The translations under genes and the position numbers were made by a program. This document shows, piece after piece, positions 51,656 through 60,808 of a stretch of 64,000 bases of DNA; within the stretch, counting starts at the first letter, position 1, and every line of letters starts with the position of its first letter. The notes beneath the pieces are model-generated. The model saw only the letters and a program-made list of their open reading frames with translations. It searched no databases and had not been told where the DNA came from. Origin of the DNA: Lachnospira multipara LB2003 (lineage in GTDB: Bacteria > Bacillota > Clostridia > Lachnospirales > Lachnospiraceae); the NCBI RefSeq assembly GCF_000702205.1, contig NZ_JNKW01000011.1:1-64000 (forward strand). The letters run 5' to 3'.

Positions 51656-53329
51656 GTGAATAAGATTATCTCTAAACTTAGCCAAATAAAGAATAAAAAA
51701 GAATATTTTCATTGGCTTTTTATTTATTCTAAGCCATATATTCCAAAAATTCTTTTGGTAATGTTTTTTAATATTATGGCTACTGTTATTTCCATCCTTA
51801 TGGCCCTATTATCTAAGAAGATAATAGATAGTGCCCAGGGTGGTAATATTATTCTTTGGGCCATTGGAATTTACCTTTTAATGATTTTTGTAAATGTTGC
51901 CTTTACAATAGCTAATGGAGTGGTATCCATTATGCTTAATGAGCGTTTTTCTTTTGGAATTAGAAAACAAGTTTACGAAAAAATTATTAATGCACATTGG
52001 ATGGATATTAAAAAATATCACACAGGGGATTTAATGACTCGATTTACAAGTGATGCTGGAAATGTTGCAGATGGAATAGTTAATACAATCCCAACTATTA
52101 TTGAGCTTTTATTTGAGTTAATTGCAACATTTGCTACACTTTTTTATTACGAGCCATTACTTGCTATTTTTGCAATTATATTAGCTCCTATAGCTGCTCT
52201 TATAAGCTATGCATTTGCTCATAAGATGCACAAATACCAGAAGAAAGTACAGGAGTCAGAATCTGCATATAGATCCTTTGTACAAGAAAGCTTAGCTAAC
52301 TTACTTATAGTTAAGGCCTTTACTATTGAAGATCATTCCGTAGATAAGCTTACAAATCTTCGTGATGAAAGATTTAAGTGGGTTTTAAAAAGAGCCGGAG
52401 TTGGTATGGCTAGTTCATCAGTACTTAATATGGCATTCCAGTTTGGTTATATAGCTGCCTTTGCCTTTGGTGCAATTCAGTTATCTAATAACTCAATTAC
52501 ATATGGTACTATGTCTGTTTTCCTTACTTTAGTTAATAGAATTCAGGCACCTATTATTAGCCTTGCTAGCCAATTACCTAAAATTGTCTCTATATTCACA
52601 TCTGCAGGACGTATAATAGAGCTTGAAGAGATTCAAACTGAAGAAAAGCAAATGACTAATATAGAATCCAATACAGTTGGTGTAAAATTACAGGATGTAT
52701 CCTTTGGATATAACCCAAAAGACATTGTTCTTGACAATGTAAATCTTGACATTAAACCAGGTGAATTTGTTGGTATTGTTGGAGAATCCGGTATTGGTAA
52801 GACAACCCTTGTAAGGCTTATTATGAGCTTTATGAACCAGAATAATGGTCTTATTACATTCTACAATGAAAAAGACCAGCATGAGGCTGCTAACGCCTCT
52901 ACAAGAGAGTTTATATCCTACGTACCACAGGGAAATACACTATTTAGTGGAACAATCCTTGAAAATATCAAAATGGGCAATATGAACGCTACAGATGAAG
53001 AAATTCAGACCGCCATTAATATGGCTGCAGCCGATTCCTTTATTAATGACTTACCAATGGGAGTTAATACTGTGATTGGTGAGAGAGGACACGGTATTTC
53101 AGAGGGACAAGCTCAAAGAGTTGCTATTGCTAGAGCTCTTATTAGAAAGGCTCCTTTCCTTGTTCTTGATGAAGCCACATCAGCTCTTGATGAGAATACA
53201 GAAATCAAGGTATTAGAAGGTATAAAGAAACTAAATCCAAGACCTACATGCCTTTTAATTACACATAGAAGAAGTGTTCTTGATTACTGTGATAGAGAAA
53301 TTAAGATTGATAACGGACATATTTACTAG
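51656..53329 (+). CDS. ABC exporter (lasso D protein)
   Basis: The GTG start at 51656 follows CTAGGAGG. The 557-residue half-transporter has six membrane helices (about 28-305). Its ATPase domain shows Walker A GESGIGKTT, Q-loop YVPQGNTLFSG, signature SEGQAQRVA and Walker B FLVLDEATSALDE. It carries no N-terminal C39 peptidase, which fits a locus where cleavage is done by the B2 protein. It would export the mature lasso peptide and give self-protection. It works as a homodimer, as there is no partner gene. Confidence 0.9.
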   Translation: MNKIISKLSQIKNKKEYFHWLFIYSKPYIPKILLVMFFNIMATVISILMALLSKKIIDSAQGGNIILWAIGIYLLMIFVNVAFTIANGVVSIMLNERFSFGIRKQVYEKIINAHWMDIKKYHTGDLMTRFTSDAGNVADGIVNTIPTIIELLFELIATFATLFYYEPLLAIFAIILAPIAALISYAFAHKMHKYQKKVQESESAYRSFVQESLANLLIVKAFTIEDHSVDKLTNLRDERFKWVLKRAGVGMASSSVLNMAFQFGYIAAFAFGAIQLSNNSITYGTMSVFLTLVNRIQAPIISLASQLPKIVSIFTSAGRIIELEEIQTEEKQMTNIESNTVGVKLQDVSFGYNPKDIVLDNVNLDIKPGEFVGIVGESGIGKTTLVRLIMSFMNQNNGLITFYNEKDQHEAANASTREFISYVPQGNTLFSGTILENIKMGNMNATDEEIQTAINMAAADSFINDLPMGVNTVIGERGHGISEGQAQRVAIARALIRKAPFLVLDEATSALDENTEIKVLEGIKKLNPRPTCLLITHRRSVLDYCDREIKIDNGHIY

Positions 53330-53353
53330 ATTCCTATTAATCTCGTAATAATA

Positions 53354-53404
53354 AAAAGACTAAATTAGATTTAAATTTAATAATCTAATTTAGTCTTTTA
53401 TTTA
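53354..53404. terminator. Bidirectional terminator between exporter and B2 gene
   Basis: AAAAGACTAAATTAGATT (53354-53371) pairs perfectly, 18 bp, with AATCTAATTTAGTCTTTT (53382-53399). A- and T-rich flanks serve both converging genes. Confidence 0.88.
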
Positions 53405-53456
53405 GTCTTTTTTCTTGAAAATTTCTTAAACTACTTGTTTCTTAATGCTTCTTAAA

Positions 53457-53909
53457 CTACTTATAAAAACAAGCAACAGTAGTATATTCGTGTCCATCTC
53501 CACCTGTTACATATAGCTGACCACATCTTAGCCATGCATGAGCTATCATCTTCTTATTCTCATCAAGGCCAACTCCAAGATACATTGTAGTATGGATATT
53601 TCTTGATTTTAGAAGATATTGGGCTGTCCAGGCACGACATAAGCACTTCATTTCCCAAGGGGCTTTATTGGTCGTTCTAGCAACTCTATCGCTTACATGC
53701 ATTGCAATCTTTAAATTCTCTACTGATTCTGTATCAGCAGATTCCTTGCCTCTTTCTCCAAATTTTATCTCTAGCTTTTTCATTGGAGATTTCTTAATAC
53801 AGTGAAAATAATAGGCAGATACAATAACTGCCTGTATTGTCATGAATTTTTCATGGTTTTTAAATACAAAGTTAAATACTAATTTAATTGTTTTTTTTAT
53901 TTTTCCCAT
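53457..53909 (-). CDS. Lasso peptide leader peptidase (B2, transglutaminase-like)
   Basis: The start at 53909 (MGKIKKTIKLVFN) follows GGAAGG; an earlier frame start lacks a site. The 150-residue protein has the B2 pattern: Cys89 in KCLCRAWTAQYLL, His124 in IAHAWLRCG and Asp138 in VTGGDGHEY, which are the papain-like catalytic triad. It removes the leader from the precursor when bound to B1. Unlike the rest of the locus it is on the minus strand, converging on the exporter and divergent from the B1 gene. A second Cys (Cys91) next to the catalytic one is unusual. Confidence 0.88.
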   Translation of the reverse strand: MGKIKKTIKLVFNFVFKNHEKFMTIQAVIVSAYYFHCIKKSPMKKLEIKFGERGKESADTESVENLKIAMHVSDRVARTTNKAPWEMKCLCRAWTAQYLLKSRNIHTTMYLGVGLDENKKMIAHAWLRCGQLYVTGGDGHEYTTVACFYK

Positions 53910-54016
53910 TTGATATAACCTTCCAAACATGATAAAATCTACTTAATTCTAACATAAAACAAAATATTTTTCATTAGCCGGACATAAAAAATGATAATAA
54001 TTTATCAATTTATTAA

Positions 54017-54044
54017 TTGACTTTTTTTAATTTTATAGTATTAT
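54017..54044 (+). promoter_or_regulatory. Promoter of the B1 gene
   Basis: TTGACT (54017-54022) and TATTAT (54039-54044) are 16 bp apart, 47 bp before the B1 start. TATGCTAGAAT downstream offers a second possible -10. Confidence 0.5.
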
Positions 54045-54090
54045 ATTTTATGCTAGAATTTTTTTACGGATATAAATATGAGGAGGCTCT

Positions 54091-54366
54091 ATGGATAAAG
54101 AAACAAGAATCCATTTAATAAAGAAACTCGAGGTTGCTGAATTAGATGGCGACAAAGCTATGATCGATTTTGAAACAGGAAAGTACTTTCTTTTAAAAGG
54201 TGCTGCTAACGATATTTGGGATATTATTCAAGAAGATATTACAGTTGGCGATATTATTAATAAATTAAGAGCTATGTTTGATGTTTCAGAAGAGGAATGT
54301 ACAGAAGCTACTATTAGCTTTTTAGAGAATTTAAAGACTTTAGGTTTTATTGAAGCAATTAACTAA
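54091..54366 (+). CDS. PqqD-like leader recognition protein (lasso B1)
   Basis: The 91-residue protein is a PqqD/RRE-type winged helix (YFLLKGAANDIWDIIQEDITVGDIINKL, given in pieces: YFLLKGAANDIW and TVGDIINKL). Such proteins bind the leader of RiPP precursors and present it to B2 and the cyclase. W4 and P7 of the three precursors are the expected contacts. GAGGAGG precedes the start. It closes the lasso locus. Confidence 0.88.
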   Translation: MDKETRIHLIKKLEVAELDGDKAMIDFETGKYFLLKGAANDIWDIIQEDITVGDIINKLRAMFDVSEEECTEATISFLENLKTLGFIEAIN

Positions 54367-54379
54367 ATAGTAAAATTTA

Positions 54380-54406
54380 GGGAGATGTTATTACATCTCC
54401 CTTTTA
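54380..54406 (+). terminator. Terminator of the B1 gene
   Basis: GGGAGATG (54380-54387) pairs with CATCTCCC (54394-54401), and TTTTATT follows. Confidence 0.85.
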
Positions 54407-54451
54407 TTGTATCTTTTATTATATCTTTTATTGTATCTTTTATTTATTATC
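54402..54451 (+). repeat. 12-bp tandem repeat at the convergent junction
   Basis: TTTTATTGTATC at 54402-54413, TTTTATTATATC at 54414-54425 and TTTTATTGTATC at 54426-54437 are tandem, and a partial fourth unit follows. On the minus strand the A-rich units lie after the kinase stop codon. Probably a neutral slippage repeat. Confidence 0.75.
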
Positions 54452-54479
54452 ATTAGACTTTAGTTGACTGTTAGTGTTA

Positions 54480-55274
54480 CTAATTAACTAGTGGGAGCTC
54501 TATAAAGAACTTACTTCCCACTCCTAATTCACTTTCGCATCTAACTCTGCCTTTGTGATGCTCAACTATGGTTTTTACAATGGCTAAGCCAAGGCCACTT
54601 CCTGTAACTGTTTCAGGAGTTCTTGCGCTTGAAACTGTATATGACCTATTAAAAATCTTAGGTATATCAGCCTTTGGAATTCCAAGACCTGTATCATACA
54701 CAACTATAACGATTTTATTATGATCATTATAGGCTTTTAAGCCTATTGTAGCGCCTTCCTTAGAATATTTATAAGCATTAGTAAATAAATTATCAAGTGT
54801 TCTTGTAAAGCTCTCTATATCAATCATAGAAGCCTTATTTTCTAAATCATCTAGATTAAGTTCTAATTTCCTAGTCTTATATTTTTTATCATCTTCTAAA
54901 TAGTAGTAGTACTCCATAAGAAAATTATACATATTGACTTTCTCAAACTTATATTTGTGACTTGGATTATCAAGGGATGTTAAATAAAAAAGGTCCTGTA
55001 TTAAGTTCTCTAGGTTTCTGCTTCTTCTATCAAGAAGTGAAACTATATTATGAAACTCATCAACGCTTGGCATTTCATCCCCTTCAAAGGTTCCAAGATA
55101 ATCTATAGCATTTCTTATTGCAGTCATTGGAGCACGTAAATCATGAGAAATATTGGCCACCATTTCTTTACGCATATTTCTTTCTTCTGAAATCTCTTTA
55201 TTTGCCTTGGCAAGCTTAATTGTCAAATCTCTGACCTCAGATATCTGTGGCTTTTTAAAAGTGTTTTTTTTCAT
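54480..55274 (-). CDS. Soluble sensor histidine kinase
   Basis: The 264-residue protein has no membrane helix and no recognisable sensor domain before the HisKA domain. After 35 residues of coiled coil comes the H-box with His44 (ANISHDLRAPMTAI). The HATPase domain has the N-box (DNLFTNAYKYS), the D-box (VYDTGLGIPK) and the G-boxes (GSGLGLAIVK). It should phosphorylate a response regulator, most simply the one at 59936-60661 on the same strand. The two are separated by the GH5 and glycosyltransferase genes. Input may come through another protein. GGAGGAATT precedes the start. Confidence 0.9.
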   Translation of the reverse strand: MKKNTFKKPQISEVRDLTIKLAKANKEISEERNMRKEMVANISHDLRAPMTAIRNAIDYLGTFEGDEMPSVDEFHNIVSLLDRRSRNLENLIQDLFYLTSLDNPSHKYKFEKVNMYNFLMEYYYYLEDDKKYKTRKLELNLDDLENKASMIDIESFTRTLDNLFTNAYKYSKEGATIGLKAYNDHNKIVIVVYDTGLGIPKADIPKIFNRSYTVSSARTPETVTGSGLGLAIVKTIVEHHKGRVRCESELGVGSKFFIELPLVN

Positions 55275-55337
55275 AATTCCTCCAATCAGCTATTATAAAA
55301 GGAATACTGCTATTATTTTTATTGGAAGAGCTCTCCT

Positions 55338-56276
55338 TTAAGAAAGCTCTCCCTTAATTAAAGCCTTATAAAATGTGCCTTCGCCACTTGTTTCTTTATC
55401 AGTAAATTTATTACTTAATTTATGAATATCTGTCATTTCCTTTAACAGGTTCCACTTTAATTCATCAAAACTTTCACCCATATATGTTGCTAGAACATGA
55501 GCATTTACCTGACTTACAATTGGCATTTTATTAAATTCGTCTTTATAGTAATCCACAGCCATAGTCATAAAAAGCATATTAATAAAATAATCAAGAGCTC
55601 TATCATAATCCTTCCAGTAAGCGTATAAAAGCTCTTTAGTTAGACTAAGAATATTGTTATTTGTTCCACTTTTCATTAACCAGTTATTTATTGTCATTAT
55701 CTCAGGATTAAAGCCAAAATAATAAAATGAATATGCAAAGAAATCCATCTTATCAATATAGTCAAATAACTTAGATCCGCTAAGAAAAACCGTTGAATCA
55801 ATCCAATATCCACCATGTGTTGTAAGCAATTCAAGTCTTACTAAATCTGAGAAAAATGTATAGGAAATAATTCCCTTTTTAAATTTTTCTATGATATGAT
55901 CTGGCATTTTTACATAGTCTGCATAATTATCCATTGTTATGATAGTTATGTTTTTTCCTGGTAAATTTTTCTTAACTGAATCCACGCAAATCTTTACTAG
56001 ATCTGGGGCTTTTTCTAATCCCTGAAACCAACAAATCCATATCTGATCATTGTTATAAACTGGCTCTTTATCTTCCCAATAAGCCTTAGCACTTACCTTA
56101 TCTAAATATTTTCTTTTAAGTCGCTTATAATAAAGCATTCTATGCTTTTGGCCCATCATAACATTGTAATTAAAGTTTAGATGTTCACCCTTATAACGAG
56201 TCTTTAACATAATATTGTCATAGATTGAACCAAGAAGCATTCTGTCTTTTATCTTATTAACTATCCTTTTATTCAT
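55338..56276 (-). CDS. Capsular polysaccharide synthesis glycosyltransferase (Caps_synth type)
   Basis: The 312-residue protein matches capsular polysaccharide synthesis transferases of GT32-like fold. Signs are IWICWFQGLEKAPDLVKICVDSVKKNLPG and YTFFSDLVRLELLTTHGGYWIDSTVFL, where the DxD-like site is WIDS. It lies between the GH5 gene (19 bp upstream) and the kinase gene (63 bp downstream) in one operon. It likely adds a sugar to a surface glycan controlled by this two-component unit. The ribosome site is AAGAAGG. Confidence 0.85.
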   Translation of the reverse strand: MNKRIVNKIKDRMLLGSIYDNIMLKTRYKGEHLNFNYNVMMGQKHRMLYYKRLKRKYLDKVSAKAYWEDKEPVYNNDQIWICWFQGLEKAPDLVKICVDSVKKNLPGKNITIITMDNYADYVKMPDHIIEKFKKGIISYTFFSDLVRLELLTTHGGYWIDSTVFLSGSKLFDYIDKMDFFAYSFYYFGFNPEIMTINNWLMKSGTNNNILSLTKELLYAYWKDYDRALDYFINMLFMTMAVDYYKDEFNKMPIVSQVNAHVLATYMGESFDELKWNLLKEMTDIHKLSNKFTDKETSGEGTFYKALIKGELS

Positions 56277-56295
56277 ATAAAACCTTCTTAAAAAA

Positions 56296-59200
56296 TTATT
56301 CTGCTTTTACATAAGATGACTTATCCTCTGTATTAACAAATCCTATTGTAAGTGATAATAGGCCGCTGTCTAAATACTCTTTAAATTTAGCTTCTTTACA
56401 AGCCATATAGCTATTATTAATACCAACTCTAACATATTTAGCTCCCTCTGGGATTACATATGTTACCATCTTATATCCTGTAGATGAATTATTGGTCTGA
56501 ATTACGTTCATTTTCTCATCATAGAAGTGTACATAATGAACTCTTGCCTGATAATAATCACCAGTAATACTAAGCAATACTGTAAGGTAATCTGAATCCT
56601 CTGGAATGCTTATTCCCTTGCCATTAATGTCTGTTGTTAATGTACCCCAGTATTTATCATCCCTTAATTCACCTGTCTTCTGGTTTAGTGTCTGCCATTT
56701 AAAGCTATCCATTGAATTATAAACTGTCTTATTACTTGTTAGGTAAGAAGTAGCATTCACAAGAGCTGAAAGCATATCTGTATTAGATTTTGAATAATCA
56801 ACTCTGTTAACTAAACCATAATTATTCTGATTTCCATCATCCCAGTATACACACTTAATTCCATATTCGCTAGCACGTGCAACATAATTACTTGCTGCAT
56901 TAACTCTGTATTCTGCTGGCACATATGATGGTTTTGTACCAAATTCACCAATAATAACTGGTGTGTTAATTTTCTTACTAAATTTTGAAAGTGGTTCAAA
57001 TAAGGAATTAATATCCTGGTCAAAAGCTGTACTATAGTCATGAACTTCTACAATTAATCTATCTGCTGTTTGATCTGTTGGAAGAACAAAACTATCAAGG
57101 AAGCTGCTTTCGCGGCCATCAAGTAGGGTAGGAACAACTAATAATCTATTAGTATTGTTTCCACCAAGTCCTCTTACAGTATCTACAAAAATCTGATTTA
57201 AAGTATTCATCTGACTTGCTGCCTTATCGCTATAATTCCAGCTTAGGGCCACATTATCAACCTCATTATAACTTTCAAAAATCAAATGCTCATCGTAATC
57301 ACCAAAATAACTAGCGATCTCACTCCATAAAGCTCTAGCATCTTTACAAACCTGATTAAATTTTTCTTCTGTAGTACCTGCATAAATAATTGGCTGTTCA
57401 TGGTGTGTATTAAGAATTACATACATATCGTTTTTGATTGCATAATCAAGGACTGTTTGAACTCTTTCTAACCATTCCTGTCTAACTTTTAAATTGCCAT
57501 TATCATCTGTATATGTGTTGTAATACCAAGTTACAGGAATTCTGATTGTGTTAAATCCCTGCTCCTTAACATATTCAATTAAGTCTTCAGTAATAACTAT
57601 ATTTCCCCAAGTTGTTTCTTGATTTGGTGCGCCCTTATCAGTTCTGTCACCATAATGAGAATCTAGTGAATTACCTAAATTCCAGCCTACATTCATTGTA
57701 TTCATAAATTCAGTAGCAGTAATAGGGTTCATTGCTGTATTGTGTTCATATTTTTCAAATTTTTCAAGGCTAAGCTTCTGATCTGAATTAAACTGATTTC
57801 TATAATCAGTTTCGCTAAATGAACCTACATTAGACTTAACATAAACACCAATATAATCTGTTTGCTCATCTGCTGTCCACATTTCACCTGACTGATATGA
57901 ATTTGTCTTAACATAACTACCATCATTTTTATATTCCACAATTGTCATTCTTAAATTGTGATTATCAAGATTTACTCTGTACTTGCCCTTATCATTACTT
58001 ACATCAAGATATTTAGAACAAGCAAGGCAGTTAGCACTTACATTAAATCCTGTAGCTGAAAAGCTACCCATATTGTAGTTAGTAAAATCACTAAAGTCAA
58101 ACTGACTTATGTCGACTTTATCAACTCCTGTGCAATAAAATTTTGAGTTAAGATCAATTGTCATACCCACATCAAGAAGGCCTAAACAATCAACGCCCCA
58201 AACACTAGAATTAAAGTTTAATCCTATGTAGCTTGCATTAGAACTTGCAACATATTTGCTTCCATTTGTTAAATGGTCAACGTATCTAATAGCTTTACCA
58301 TCCTTATCAAATTCTGCAATTGAAATAAGAATTCTTGAGTCGTTTACATTAACATAATACTCTTTACCTGGTGTAATACTGTATTTATTTCTTGTACAGT
58401 AAACACCTGAATAATTCTCATAAGACAAGCCCCATGACTTATAATGACCTTGTCTGTAGTTTGAAGAATTACTTAAAGATCCTATATGAACCTCACCTAA
58501 TAATTCCTCTGGATTTTCTTTTATTTCATCTAAATTCACAGTTGTAAATGTAAGCTGCGAAGTTAGAAGATTTTTTAAATCTGTAAGAGTGTTTTCCTTA
58601 GTTTCTTCATCCTTATACTGATACATTGAATATGTAACATATTTTGTATCAGCTAGTTTTGTAAAATAATCCCCGTTTCCTAAATCCACGCATCTAATGA
58701 AGTTAAAATTACTATCATATTCATTAATTTTTAATCGAAGTGTTGAATCACAAATATTGACTTTTTTAGATTCTTCAAAAAATGTGTAATAAGAATTAAG
58801 TCTCATTGTGTCGCTAATATCTGCAATCTTGCCCTTTGAATCAAATCCACCATAAACCCAGTCAAGATTAGCATTTAAAGATTCAAGTGGTAATTCACTT
58901 ACCTTTAATTCTTCTTCCTTTGTTTCTTTTTCTTCTTGCTTTGGCTTATCATCAACATCCGGATCAACTACAACTGGTGTGTCATCATTACCAACAAGAG
59001 CTGTACTGCTTAAAGAAAGAGTATAAACGCCATACTTCATATATGATCTAAACATTCCAAGTGTCAATGTATAATCACTTGCATTATAGGCGCTAAGAAC
59101 CAGGCTTTTTGTGTTTTTGTTAAAAATAAGAGTATCGCCATTTTTAGCCTCAAGGTTATTAATAACATTACCGTTCTTATCCATTTCATTGATTATAAGC

Positions 59201-59877
59201 CTTAAGGAACTCACATTAGTCTTAAATGTGTATGAATAATTTGGATCAACTGTTACTTCGTTTCTAAGATTAATGTAAGATGTGTAGTTAAAAATCTTAG
59301 AGCCGTCAAAGCTAACCAAGCCTCTTCTCCAAAGTCCTGGATTATTAAGGTTAGTATAACTAGCCTCTGTTTTATAGCCTGTTAACTTTTTTTGACTGAT
59401 TGTAAAACCAGATTCAAAAAGCTCTTTATATTTTTCATATGTCATTGCATAGTCTGATGGATTATAAATAGAAATACCACAATAACTTACTCCATCCTCG
59501 ATTATAATTTCTGCACCGTCTGAAATAGTATTATCAAAATCTACAAGCTCAAAATTCTCATCATATTGGGCAAAAACTATAACATAAGATGATTCCGAAC
59601 ATGATATTTTATAGACGTCACCTGCTGTAACCTTTAAGAATTCTTTAGTTGATAGAAATGCACTCCATGTGTCAAATCCACCACCATTTTGGTAAATTCC
59701 CTTTTTCCAGTTCGAAAAATCTGAAAGACTAAAATTTGACAATTTAGTCTCATTAACATTAGTGGTCTCAGAAGCATTAGCGGATATACTTCCTACACTT
59801 AAATACGCCGAAAATACTGTACAAACCGCAGTAGTAACTGCAATCCACTGCCTTAATGTTTTCTTTAACTTTTTCAT
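56296..59877 (-). CDS. Secreted GH5 glycoside hydrolase with five N-terminal modules
   Basis: The 1193-residue protein has a Sec signal peptide (basic start, hydrophobic core, cleavage near SANA-S at about 36). Five modules follow, at roughly 45-160, 165-292, 330-460, 468-595 and 598-705. An acidic linker around 298-325 (DDTPVVVDPDVDDK) lies between the second and third. The GH5 domain spans about 720-1060, with Glu872 (SYNEVDN) as acid/base and Glu978 (IGEFGT) as nucleophile. A C-terminal module completes it. The last three modules, the GH5 and the C-terminal domain align with the 905-residue protein. It is secreted and lacks a membrane anchor or sorting motif. AGGAGGTTT precedes the start. 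Confidence 0.9.
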   Translation of the reverse strand: MKKLKKTLRQWIAVTTAVCTVFSAYLSVGSISANASETTNVNETKLSNFSLSDFSNWKKGIYQNGGGFDTWSAFLSTKEFLKVTAGDVYKISCSESSYVIVFAQYDENFELVDFDNTISDGAEIIIEDGVSYCGISIYNPSDYAMTYEKYKELFESGFTISQKKLTGYKTEASYTNLNNPGLWRRGLVSFDGSKIFNYTSYINLRNEVTVDPNYSYTFKTNVSSLRLIINEMDKNGNVINNLEAKNGDTLIFNKNTKSLVLSAYNASDYTLTLGMFRSYMKYGVYTLSLSSTALVGNDDTPVVVDPDVDDKPKQEEKETKEEELKVSELPLESLNANLDWVYGGFDSKGKIADISDTMRLNSYYTFFEESKKVNICDSTLRLKINEYDSNFNFIRCVDLGNGDYFTKLADTKYVTYSMYQYKDEETKENTLTDLKNLLTSQLTFTTVNLDEIKENPEELLGEVHIGSLSNSSNYRQGHYKSWGLSYENYSGVYCTRNKYSITPGKEYYVNVNDSRILISIAEFDKDGKAIRYVDHLTNGSKYVASSNASYIGLNFNSSVWGVDCLGLLDVGMTIDLNSKFYCTGVDKVDISQFDFSDFTNYNMGSFSATGFNVSANCLACSKYLDVSNDKGKYRVNLDNHNLRMTIVEYKNDGSYVKTNSYQSGEMWTADEQTDYIGVYVKSNVGSFSETDYRNQFNSDQKLSLEKFEKYEHNTAMNPITATEFMNTMNVGWNLGNSLDSHYGDRTDKGAPNQETTWGNIVITEDLIEYVKEQGFNTIRIPVTWYYNTYTDDNGNLKVRQEWLERVQTVLDYAIKNDMYVILNTHHEQPIIYAGTTEEKFNQVCKDARALWSEIASYFGDYDEHLIFESYNEVDNVALSWNYSDKAASQMNTLNQIFVDTVRGLGGNNTNRLLVVPTLLDGRESSFLDSFVLPTDQTADRLIVEVHDYSTAFDQDINSLFEPLSKFSKKINTPVIIGEFGTKPSYVPAEYRVNAASNYVARASEYGIKCVYWDDGNQNNYGLVNRVDYSKSNTDMLSALVNATSYLTSNKTVYNSMDSFKWQTLNQKTGELRDDKYWGTLTTDINGKGISIPEDSDYLTVLLSITGDYYQARVHYVHFYDEKMNVIQTNNSSTGYKMVTYVIPEGAKYVRVGINNSYMACKEAKFKEYLDSGLLSLTIGFVNTEDKSSYVKAE

Positions 59878-59935
59878 GTAGAAAAACCTCCTAGTAAAAA
59901 TAATAAGTCTCGCGTAACAGGTTTATTTACTTCGA

Positions 59936-60661
59936 TTATTTTGCGTGAAATTCATATCCTTTAAATCGCACGCTTGTTATCATATCACAAATATTAAGAT
60001 ATGCATCTAATTTCTTTCTTAATCTTGATATTTGAACCATGATAGTCTGTCTATCTGTATCTGAATAAGTACCAAATAGTTTTTTAGATATTTCTTCAAA
60101 CGTTGTCACCTCCCCGTTATGACTAACTAAAATAGCTAAAATCTCATACTCTCTATTAGACAAACTTATTTCGTCGCCGTCACAATAAACCTTATGTTCA
60201 AGATAATCAACGGATAAATGTCCAAAATTTTCATAAGACCTAACATCCTTAGCCTCCTCCTTAAAGGCTACCCCAGTTGATGTTTTGTTATATTGTCTAA
60301 ATCGTCGTACATTTGCCTGAATTCTGGCATTTATCTCATTTAGACTATAGGGCTTTATTATGAAGTCATCCCCACCAACTTCAAGCCCCCTTATCTTGTC
60401 CTCTTCAAGATCCTTACCTGTTAAGAAAAGAATAGGAATATTAGTTAATTTTCTCATTTCTTCACAACATGTAAATCCGTCCATATCAGACATCATTACA
60501 TCTAAAAGGATACAATCTATATTATTTGCTTTCACTATATCAATAGCATCCACAGCATTTGTAGCTGTAAACACTTTATATTCTTTTTTTTCAAAAAATC
60601 TTTTATTTAATTCTATAACTTCAATATCATCATCAACAAGTAATAAAGTAATATCTTTCAT
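59936..60661 (-). CDS. OmpR-family response regulator
   Basis: The 241-residue regulator has a receiver domain with Asp10/Asp11, phospho-acceptor Asp54 (LLDVMM), Thr81 and Lys103. The winged-helix output domain (LSNREYEILAILVSHNGEVTTFEEI) is of OmpR/PhoB type. It is the first gene of a minus-strand operon with the GH5 protein (58 bp on), the glycosyltransferase and the histidine kinase. It probably controls this operon and perhaps the polysaccharide locus. AAGGAGATTGT precedes the start. Confidence 0.92.
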   Translation of the reverse strand: MKDITLLLVDDDIEVIELNKRFFEKKEYKVFTATNAVDAIDIVKANNIDCILLDVMMSDMDGFTCCEEMRKLTNIPILFLTGKDLEEDKIRGLEVGGDDFIIKPYSLNEINARIQANVRRFRQYNKTSTGVAFKEEAKDVRSYENFGHLSVDYLEHKVYCDGDEISLSNREYEILAILVSHNGEVTTFEEISKKLFGTYSDTDRQTIMVQISRLRKKLDAYLNICDMITSVRFKGYEFHAK

Positions 60662-60808
60662 ACAATCTCCTTATATCAACAACTTTATAATATAGCATCA
60701 TTTAAAATTTTGCAAATTTAATTTTCCTTATCCTTGATAAACTTTCTTGTATATTCTATAATTAGTATATATATTATACGTGAAAAATATAAAAATACCG
60801 AGGAAATT

